Shown: piece after piece, positions 5,989-6,914 of the stretch | Position numbering within the stretch: position 1 is the first letter of the stretch | How the letters are laid out: the number at the start of each line of letters is the position of its first letter | Notes under the pieces: model-generated | Seen by the model: only the letters and a program-made list of their open reading frames with translations | Told to the model about the DNA's origin: nothing | The model's database searches: none | Source: Candidatus Bathyarchaeota archaeon | GTDB taxonomy: Archaea > Thermoproteota > Bathyarchaeia > TCS64 > B23 | Assembly: GCA_029259285.1 (NCBI GenBank) | Contig: JAPDJB010000149.1 | Coordinates: 1-6,914, forward strand | Reading direction: 5' to 3' | Length of the DNA stretch: 6,914 nt | Made by a program: the position numbers and the translations under genes

Positions 5989-6867
5989 ATGAAGGTCGTA
6001 GAGGGGCCAAGCTCCCCCCAGCTTGGCAGGAGGGTTGCCGAAGCCCTAGGACTTGAAATCGTCGAGTCCACGGCGAAGAGGTTTCCAGACGGCGAATTCT
6101 ACTTCAGATATCTGAAGCCTCTATCCGGCGAGGAGCTCCTCATAGTTCAGAGCCTCTACCCGCCGCAGGATGAACATCTCCTGGAGCTCCTAGCCATGAT
6201 CCACGCTGCTAGAGACCTAGGCGCCTCCGATATCATCCTCTTCGTCCCCTATCTCGCATATAGTAGACAGGATGAGAGATATCTGGAGGGGGAGTGTTTA
6301 ACCTCGGATCTGGTTAGACGGCTATTGGAGGATGTTGGGGCCGACGCCCTCTACACGGTTGACATCCACAGCATGAAGGTGTTGAGGCGCTACAGGATTC
6401 CAGCCTACAACCTGACGGCGGCGGGGGAGCTGGCGAGATACTTCGCCGGAAAGGGGTTGAGGGATCCCCTAGTTCTCGCCCCCGACGATGAGGAGATGGC
6501 GAAGCAGCGGGTTAGATACGCCGCTGAGGTGATCGACGCCGAGTATGACTGCCTAAGAAAGGAGAGGGATCGATATACAGGTGAGATAAAGACCTATGCC
6601 AAGGAGCTATCCGTGGAGGGGAGAGACATAATCATAATCGACGACATCATAAGCACTGGAAGAACCACGGCCAACGCAGCTAAAATCCTAAAGGAGCTTG
6701 GGGCAGCCAGGATATACGCGGGAGTCACACATCTACTTCTAAGGGGGAACGCCCTAGAGCTGATTAAATCGGCTGGGGTTAAGGAAGTTGTAGGCACTGA
6801 CAGCGTCCCAGGAGACCTATCAAGGGTGTCGGTGGCCCCCCTAATAGCGGAGGCCCTAGGCCCGTAA
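5989..6867 (+). CDS. prs: Ribose-phosphate pyrophosphokinase (PRPP synthetase)
   Basis: The enzyme transfers pyrophosphate from ATP to ribose 5-phosphate, making PRPP for purine, pyrimidine, histidine and NAD synthesis. From ATG 5989 it has 292 residues, in the compact archaeal range. Motifs in order: N-terminal MKVVEGPSSPQLGRRVA, RFPDGEFYFR (31-40), ATP-binding YSRQDERY (91-98), VDIHS (124-128), APDDEEMAKQ (164-173), flexible-loop LRKERDRYTGE (189-199) and the PRPP/ribose-phosphate loop DDIISTGRTT (218-227). No key residue is missing. The frame stays open to a GTG at 5947 that overlaps the upstream stop and adds 14 residues with no family counterpart. ATG 5989 is preferred because MKVVEGPSS is the normal start and GAGGT (5979-5983) lies 5 bases before it. 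The gene sits just after the PUA gene, suggesting joint transcription, possibly with an internal promoter. Confidence 0.95.
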   Translation: MKVVEGPSSPQLGRRVAEALGLEIVESTAKRFPDGEFYFRYLKPLSGEELLIVQSLYPPQDEHLLELLAMIHAARDLGASDIILFVPYLAYSRQDERYLEGECLTSDLVRRLLEDVGADALYTVDIHSMKVLRRYRIPAYNLTAAGELARYFAGKGLRDPLVLAPDDEEMAKQRVRYAAEVIDAEYDCLRKERDRYTGEIKTYAKELSVEGRDIIIIDDIISTGRTTANAAKILKELGAARIYAGVTHLLLRGNALELIKSAGVKEVVGTDSVPGDLSRVSVAPLIAEALGP

Positions 6868-6914
6868 GGTTTATCTCTATGAGATGGGTGAAGCGGCGAG
6901 GGAGCGTATATGGG
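6868..6914 (+). other. Right edge: possible start of a further plus-strand gene
   Basis: Two overlapping starts are open to the window edge. ATG at 6879 begins MRWVKRRGSVYG and has AAGGT about 8 bases upstream. ATG at 6884, in another frame, begins MGEAARERIW, which has the look of an N-terminal helix. The sequence is too short to choose a frame or recognise a family, so I do not call a CDS. Confidence 0.25.

Noticed and set aside
1..6914. CRISPR array, tRNA, rRNA, insertion sequence or defence cassette
   Set aside because: No spaced direct repeats, cloverleaf-like segments, transposase motifs or composition shifts were seen; coding density is complete with housekeeping genes.

Overview
The window is archaeal chromosome. 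The decisive markers are sn-glycerol-1-phosphate dehydrogenase (the archaeal ether-lipid stereochemistry enzyme), a single-chain archaeal 20S proteasome beta subunit, a KH-containing aCPSF1/FttA ribonuclease, archaeal-type SepF and an archaeal-type PRPP synthetase. SepF implies FtsZ-based rather than purely Cdv/ESCRT-based division. GC content looks moderately high. Arg is mostly AGG/AGA/CGC and Ile often ATA, and the proteins are rich in Glu, Arg, Val and Ile, which hints at a thermophile. No rRNA is present, so I do not name a lineage.

Layout. 1-1273 (minus, runs off the left edge): Cdc48/VAT AAA+ unfoldase, N domain plus complete D1 ATPase. 1274-1351: its promoter. 1352-2401 (minus): egsA. 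2402-2535: divergent control region with one central TATA box flanked by a perfect 9-bp inverted repeat. 2536-3162 (plus): psmB. 3164-5089 (plus): aCPSF1, one base after the psmB stop. 5086-5394 (minus): sepF, whose stop codon overlaps the aCPSF1 stop. 5395-5492: second divergent promoter. 5493-5954 (plus): PUA-domain, MCT-1-like RNA-binding protein. 5989-6867 (plus): PRPP synthetase. 6868-6914: possible start of another plus-strand gene.

How the genes fit together. A Cdc48/VAT unfoldase and the proteasome beta chain lie within 1.3 kb of each other, separated by the membrane-lipid gene egsA. psmB is tightly coupled to aCPSF1, the archaeal factor that makes mRNA 3' ends and terminates transcription. 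The right half carries division (SepF), translation/RNA binding (PUA) and nucleotide-precursor supply (Prs).

This reads as a core housekeeping block. I see no mobile element, CRISPR array, tRNA or defence system, and base composition looks even throughout. The most interesting features are regulatory: two compact divergent promoters, an inverted repeat around the shared TATA box, several TTG or misplaced starts, and a stop-to-stop convergent overlap at the end of a transcription-termination factor gene.
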